Of a stretch of DNA of 22,751 nucleotides, positions 21,791 through 22,751 are shown one piece after another; the first letter of the stretch is position 1; every line of letters begins with the position of its first letter. The notes beneath the pieces are model-generated. The model was not told the DNA's origin. It saw only the letters and a program-made list of their open reading frames with translations, and did no database searches. Position numbers and translations under genes: made by a program. The stretch spans positions 1 to 22,751 of the forward strand of contig JBDHXE010000016.1 of the NCBI GenBank assembly GCA_039810525.1, given 5' to 3'. The DNA is from JBDHXE01 sp039810525 (lineage in GTDB: Bacteria; Bacteroidota; Ignavibacteria; Kapaibacteriales; UBA2268).

Positions 21791-22751
21791 TTATGCTTTA
21801 CTTAGAAAAGTTTGTTTGAAAGTCATCCAGCCAACAGTACCAAAACCAACCAAAAACATTAATTGGAAAGGTATTGCTGCTATCTCTAAATATCTAATAG
21901 AAATAATAATACCAAAAACAAAATACAAAGTAAGTAAAAGCTCAAAGAATAATACAAAGCTAAATTTAGGTTTACTAGTACGCTTTATCTCTACCCTCTG
22001 CTTACCAACAATTCCTGTCTTAGGTGTTCTCGAAAATTCAGTCTTTATGCCTATCAAAGCTTCAAAAACAGCCTTAGTATTATTAATAGCAAATCCCATA
22101 GAACCAGCTAAAAACACAGGGAAAAGCAATAGTCTTCTACGCCAATCCAAATGTATTGCCTTCTGAGCATAAGTATAAAATAGAAATGTTGAGATAGAAG
22201 CCAACACAAACAATGACATTAATGAATAATATGTATCAAGACCAGTCATAGTATTTTTGATGACAACTATCGGAACATTTAGAATAGCCACCAATACTAT
22301 CATAGGAAATACAATATTGCTCGACAAATGAATAAAGCTCTCAAACTTTAATTTAGGAGGCAAATTTGATTTAAAGACTTTTGGCAGCATTTTGATACCA
22401 GTCTCCATAGCTCCCTTAGTCCAACGGAATTGCTGTGTTTTAAGAGCATTAATATCGGCTGGCAATTCGGCAGGAGAAGTTACATCATTCAAAAATCTAA
22501 ATTTCCAACCTTTCAATTGAGCTCTGTAGCTCAAATCCAAGTCTTCGGTCAGAGTATCTGTTTCCCAATTTCCAGCATCATAGATACAAGATTTACGCCA
22601 TACTCCAGCTGTTCCATTAAAATTGATAAAGAAGCCAGCTTTATTTCTTACTTGTTGTTCCAATACAAAATGTCCATCGAGAGCAAGTGCCTGTGCCTTA
22701 GTAAGAAATGAATATTCCTCATTTAGATGCTCCCAACGAGTCTGCACCATT
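21791..22751 (-). CDS. Family 2 membrane glycosyltransferase, C-terminal part (start beyond window)
   Basis: The last 320 or so residues of a processive-type GT2 enzyme (cellulose synthase/glucomannan synthase-like) are present. Visible are VQTRWEHLNEEYSFLTKAQALALDGHF, NFNGTAGVWRK, the catalytic-base motif TED (68-70 from the first in-window Met) in DTLTEDLDLSYRAQLKGW, PAELPADINALKTQQFRW with the QxxRW motif (106-110), then about five membrane helices (from about 133 on). The N-terminal nucleotide-sugar domain with the DxD site is missing because the frame runs off the window end; the ATG at 22750 is internal. It probably polymerises or transfers sugars at the inner membrane. Donor and product cannot be told from this part. 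The hairpin at 21706-21780 follows the stop. Confidence 0.9.
   Translation of the reverse strand, partial: MVQTRWEHLNEEYSFLTKAQALALDGHFVLEQQVRNKAGFFINFNGTAGVWRKSCIYDAGNWETDTLTEDLDLSYRAQLKGWKFRFLNDVTSPAELPADINALKTQQFRWTKGAMETGIKMLPKVFKSNLPPKLKFESFIHLSSNIVFPMIVLVAILNVPIVVIKNTMTGLDTYYSLMSLFVLASISTFLFYTYAQKAIHLDWRRRLLLFPVFLAGSMGFAINNTKAVFEALIGIKTEFSRTPKTGIVGKQRVEIKRTSKPKFSFVLFFELLLTLYFVFGIIISIRYLEIAAIPFQLMFLVGFGTVGWMTFKQTFLSKA

Noticed and set aside
1..22751. CRISPR arrays, insertion sequences, phage or defence genes
   Set aside because: No regularly spaced repeats, transposase, integrase or known defence motifs were seen on either strand.

Overview
The window is AT-rich and gene-dense. It looks like a diderm of the Bacteroidota/Chlorobiota (FCB) assemblage that swims with flagella. 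Three things point there. The protein ending at 1387 carries a type IX secretion (T9SS) C-terminal sorting domain. The flagellar genes include the P-ring (FlgI), L-ring (FlgH) and P-ring chaperone (FlgA), so there is an outer membrane. The promoter-like sites before the two tRNA genes resemble the Bacteroidota TTTG / TAnnTTTG type. Flagella are rare in classical Bacteroidota, so a deep lineage such as Ignavibacteria or Kapabacteria (OPB56) is the best guess. That placement is inference.

Layout. Positions 1-3007 (+ strand) hold a 5'-disrupted M1 metallopeptidase with a T9SS tail and a POT-family peptide transporter. A two-way terminator separates these from a small CBS-domain protein (- strand). 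A glycerophosphodiester phosphodiesterase (+) follows, and its 3' end overlaps fliO by 14 bp. From 4420 to 6943 (- strand) lies fliL-fliM-fliN-fliO, tightly packed but without fliPQR. From 7206 to 10901 (- strand), in transcription order, come coaE, tRNA-Gln(TTG), prs, rplY (L25/Ctc) and ugd. From 10917 to 19887 (- strand) runs one long flagellar block in the order flgF, flgG, flgA, flgH, flgI, flgJ (with a lytic transglycosylase domain), flgN, an unrecognised 119-aa gene, flgK, flgL, motA. Above it are a roughly 450-bp AT-rich spacer with several inverted and direct repeats, tRNA-Pro(GGG), smpB, an unrecognised membrane protein, and the C-terminal two-thirds of a family 2 glycosyltransferase running off the window.

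How the genes work together. The flg block supplies the distal rod (FlgF, FlgG), the bushings (FlgA, FlgH, FlgI), the peptidoglycan-opening rod factor (FlgJ), the hook-filament junction with its chaperone (FlgK, FlgL, FlgN) and the proton-channel stator subunit (MotA). The fli block supplies the switch (FliM, FliN), the stator-associated FliL and the export-apparatus assembly factor FliO. MotB, FliPQR, FlgB/C/E, FlgD, FlgM and flagellin are not in the window.

I do not see a clear new defence or mobile system. The features most worth a second look are the unknown 119-aa gene between flgN and flgK, a cysteine-free FlgH that cannot be a classical lipoprotein, the FlgJ-transglycosylase fusion, matching EIDxL(L/I) switch peptides on both FliM and FliN, the frameshifted start of the M1 peptidase, and an 18-bp hairpin with a U-tract that ends exactly at a start codon (21697-21780).
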